Source: Streptomyces sp. NBC_01451
GTDB taxonomy: Bacteria; Actinomycetota; Actinomycetes; Streptomycetales; Streptomycetaceae
Assembly (NCBI RefSeq): GCF_036227485.1
Contig: NZ_CP109479.1
Coordinates: forward strand, 2,170,001-2,234,000
DNA: 64,000 nt
Direction of reading: 5' to 3'
Notes under the pieces: generated by a model
What the model saw: only the letters and a program-made list of their open reading frames with translations
Told to the model about the DNA's origin: nothing
The model's database searches: none
Part shown: positions 61,725-64,000 of the stretch, one piece after another
Position numbering within the stretch: position 1 is the stretch's first letter
Layout of the letters: every line of letters begins with the position of its first letter
Position numbers and translations under genes: made by a program

Positions 61725-62963
61725 GTGCCCAGCCCCTACCGCGCCCTGTTCGCCGCCCCCGGTTCCCGGCGCTTCACCGCCGCGGGGTTCCTCGGCCGGA
61801 TGCCGTTGTCCATGATGGGCATCGGCGTGGTCACGATGGTCTCCCAGCTCACCGGCCGGTACGGGCTCGCGGGCGCGCTCTCGGCGACCGTCGCCCTGGC
61901 CGCCGCCGTGGTGGGCCCGCAGGTCTCGCGCCTTGTCGACCGGTACGGGCAGCGCCGGGTGCTGCGTCCCGCGACGCTGTGCGCCCTGCTGGCCTCGGCC
62001 GGTCTGCTGCTCACCGCGCACTTCGGATGGCCGGACTGGTTGCTGTTCGTGTGCAGCGCCGGCATCGGCTGCGTACCGAGCGTCGGCGCGATGACCCGGG
62101 CGCGCTGGGCCGCCGTCTACCGCGGCACCCCGCAACTGCACACCGCGTACTCCTTCGAGTCCGTGGTGGACGAGGTCTGCTTCATCCTCGGGCCGATCGT
62201 CTCGATCGGGCTGTCCACGGCGTGGTTCCCGGAGGCGGGACCGCTGCTCGCCGCCTGTTTCCTGGCGGTCGGCGTCTTCTGGCTGACCTCCCAGCGCGAC
62301 ACCGAGCCGAAGCCGCATCCGCTCGCGCGGCACCGGAGCGGCTCGGCACTGCGCTCTCCCGGTCTCCAGGTCCTGGTGGTCACCTTCACGGCGACCGGGG
62401 CGATCTTCGGGGCCGTCGACGTGGTCACCGTCGCCTTCGCCGAGGAACGTGGCCACAAGGGCGCCGCGAGCATCGTGCTGGCCCTCTACGCGGCGGGCTC
62501 CTGCGCGGCAGGAGTCGTGTTCGGGCTGCTGCACCTCCCGGGACGCCTGGAACGCCGGTGGTTGCTGGGCATATGTGCGATGGCCGTGAGTATGATCCCC
62601 CTCCTACTGGTCGGAAACTTGCCGTCTCTGGCCGTGGCGCTGTTCGTTGCGGGTCTGTCCATCGCTCCCACGATGATCACGACGATGTCCCTCATCGAAC
62701 AGCACGTACCACGCGCGCAACTGACCGAGGGCATGACCTGGGTGAGCACCGGGCTCGCGGTCGGCGTCGCGCTCGGCTCCTCCGTGTCCGGCTGGGTGAT
62801 CGACGCCGCCGGTGCGAGTGCCGGGTACGGGGTTCCGGTGGCGTCCGGGGCCGTCGCGGTCGCGGTCGGTTTCCTCGGGTACCGCCGGCTGAACAGACCG
62901 GCTCCGTGTCGGGGAGGCACCGTTGAACAGCACAGTGAGCGGCAAGAGCGGCACGTGGCGTAA
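61725..62963 (+). CDS. MFS transporter
   Basis: A 412-residue major facilitator with about 12 membrane segments. The N-terminus YRALFAAPGSRRFTAAGFLG and the loop LVDRYGQRRVLRPATLCALL (A-motif region) are typical of a common actinobacterial drug/metabolite exporter group. An iron-box-like site lies about 80 bases upstream, hinting at iron control and perhaps a role in siderophore or porphyrin traffic, but sequence does not prove this. The GTG at 61725 is preceded by GGAGACC. Its stop overlaps the next gene by 41 bases. Confidence 0.85.
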   Translation: MPSPYRALFAAPGSRRFTAAGFLGRMPLSMMGIGVVTMVSQLTGRYGLAGALSATVALAAAVVGPQVSRLVDRYGQRRVLRPATLCALLASAGLLLTAHFGWPDWLLFVCSAGIGCVPSVGAMTRARWAAVYRGTPQLHTAYSFESVVDEVCFILGPIVSIGLSTAWFPEAGPLLAACFLAVGVFWLTSQRDTEPKPHPLARHRSGSALRSPGLQVLVVTFTATGAIFGAVDVVTVAFAEERGHKGAASIVLALYAAGSCAAGVVFGLLHLPGRLERRWLLGICAMAVSMIPLLLVGNLPSLAVALFVAGLSIAPTMITTMSLIEQHVPRAQLTEGMTWVSTGLAVGVALGSSVSGWVIDAAGASAGYGVPVASGAVAVAVGFLGYRRLNRPAPCRGGTVEQHSERQERHVA

Positions 62964-64000
62964 CTGGGCGGGCAACGTCACCGCCCGGCCCGCCAGGGAG
63001 GTCACGCCCGCTTCCGTGGAGGAACTGTCCGCGGCCGTGCGGCAGGCAGCCGCGGACGGCCTGAAGGTGAAGGCCGTGGGCACCGGGCACTCCTTCACGG
63101 CGACCGCCGCCACGGACGGGGTGTTGATCCGCCCTCAACTGTTGACCGGCATCCGCAATATCGACCGGGAGAACATGACGGTCACGGTCGAGGCGGGCAC
63201 TCCGCTCAAGAGACTCAACATGGCCCTCGCCCGCGAGGGTCTGTCGCTCACGAACATGGGCGACATCATGGAGCAGACGGTCTCGGGCGCCACCAGCACC
63301 GGCACGCACGGCACGGGCCGCGAGTCGGGCTCGATAGCCGCCCAGATCAAGGGTCTTGAGCTGGTGACGGCGGACGGGTCGGTGCTCGTCTGCTCGGAGA
63401 AGGAGAATCCGGAGGTCTTCGCCTCGGCCCGGGTCGGCATCGGCGCCCTGGGGATCATCACGGCGATCACGTTCGCCGTGGAGCCCCTCTTCCTGCTCAC
63501 CGCCCGCGAGGAGCCGATGACCTTCGACAAGGTCACCAGCACCTTCGACGAACTCTGGGCCGAGAACGAGCACTTCGAGTTCTACTGGTTCCCGCACACC
63601 GGCAACACCAACACCAAGCGCAACAACCGCAGCGCGGGCCCCGAGAAGCCCGTCAGCCGGATCAGCGGCTGGATCGAGGACGAGTTCCTCTCCAACGGCG
63701 TCTTCCAGGCGGCCCAGCTGGTCGGCCGCACGGTGCCCGCCACGATCCCGACGATCGCCCAGATCTCCAGCAAGGCCCTGTCCGCGCGGACGTACACCGA
63801 CATCCCGTACAAGGTCTACACATCGCCGCGCCGGGTGCGCTTCGTGGAGATGGAGTACGCCGTTCCGCGCGAGGCCCTGGTGGCGACGCTGCGCGAACTC
63901 AAGGCGATGGTCGACCGGTCGGACATGCGGATCAGCTTCCCGGTGGAGGTGCGCACGGCCCCGGCGGACGACATCACGCTCTCCACGGCCTCGGGCCGCG
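62923..64000 (+). CDS. FAD-linked D-arabinono-1,4-lactone/alditol oxidase family protein (3' end cut)
   Basis: About 359 codons are visible. The FAD-binding PCMH domain shows TWRNWAGNVTARPAREVTPA, VKAVGTGHSFTATAATDG and GDIMEQTVSGATSTGTHGTG, then the aldono-lactone oxidase domain with HFEFYWFPHTGNTNTKRNN. In the usual flavin-linking HWGK-type position HSF is seen, so covalent attachment is possible through His. The enzyme oxidises an alditol or aldono-lactone with O2. The TTG at 62923 has GGGGAGG five bases before it; a GTG at 62935 is an alternative. It overlaps the MFS gene, so the two are coupled. Confidence 0.88.
   Translation, partial: MNSTVSGKSGTWRNWAGNVTARPAREVTPASVEELSAAVRQAAADGLKVKAVGTGHSFTATAATDGVLIRPQLLTGIRNIDRENMTVTVEAGTPLKRLNMALAREGLSLTNMGDIMEQTVSGATSTGTHGTGRESGSIAAQIKGLELVTADGSVLVCSEKENPEVFASARVGIGALGIITAITFAVEPLFLLTAREEPMTFDKVTSTFDELWAENEHFEFYWFPHTGNTNTKRNNRSAGPEKPVSRISGWIEDEFLSNGVFQAAQLVGRTVPATIPTIAQISSKALSARTYTDIPYKVYTSPRRVRFVEMEYAVPREALVATLRELKAMVDRSDMRISFPVEVRTAPADDITLSTASGR

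Overview
The window is chromosomal DNA of a Streptomyces or a very close relative. Support for this comes from the very high GC content, dense GTG/ATG starts with 4-base start/stop overlaps, typical actinobacterial families (DUF3710, DUF4193, DUF3093, DUF3159, DUF6099, SepF-like, KdpDE, CutRS), a rare TTA codon in one gene, and gene order such as arcA-argF and dut-DUF3710. No rRNA, tRNA, CRISPR array, transposase or integrase gene was seen. Both edges cut a gene.

Layout. 1-6 kb: a crotonase fragment, an anti-sigma-type ATPase, argF and arcA, then a coupled SPFH protein/NAD-kinase-like pair. 6.3-10.5 kb: a two-gene RNA-repair operon (Pnkp and Hen1). 10.7-12.1 kb: a secreted M1 aminopeptidase. 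12.1-23.7 kb: a ten-gene operon that reads from an ATP-grasp ligase through a DUF364 protein, a cysteine-synthase-like PLP enzyme, a dipeptide-epimerase-like enolase, an MFS exporter and a methyltransferase to a complete peptide/nickel-type ABC importer. A Fur/Zur-like operator overlaps its likely promoter. I read it as an uncharacterised metallophore make-export-reimport system, the best candidate here for something new.

23.9-30 kb: a secreted peptidase, an F420-dependent oxidoreductase, small conserved proteins, a MazG-like enzyme coupled to an AAA ATPase, and a SepF-like protein. 30-36 kb: a fused nitrate reductase/flavoreductase behind a GlnR-like box and a large membrane glycosyltransferase-like protein. 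36-42.6 kb: YceI and MarR genes facing a triple operator, an ECF sigma factor with a Met/His-rich membrane protein, an epimerase, a Tat-exported hydrolase, and an NmrA-family pseudogene beside a 16-bp tandem repeat. 42.6-52.6 kb: an RNA methyltransferase, then potassium genes (a KimA-like permease, a possible 32-aa membrane peptide, two TrkA/RCK proteins, and KdpE/KdpD without kdpFABC). 52.7-64 kb: housekeeping genes (DUF3710, dut, thioesterase, DUF3093, EcsC-like, DUF4193), cutRS, an inositol-phosphatase-like protein, ferrochelatase, an MFS gene behind an iron-box-like site, and an FAD-linked aldono-lactone/alditol oxidase cut by the right edge.

A dispersed GC-rich repeat family occupies four intergenic gaps, and all four lie between convergent genes.
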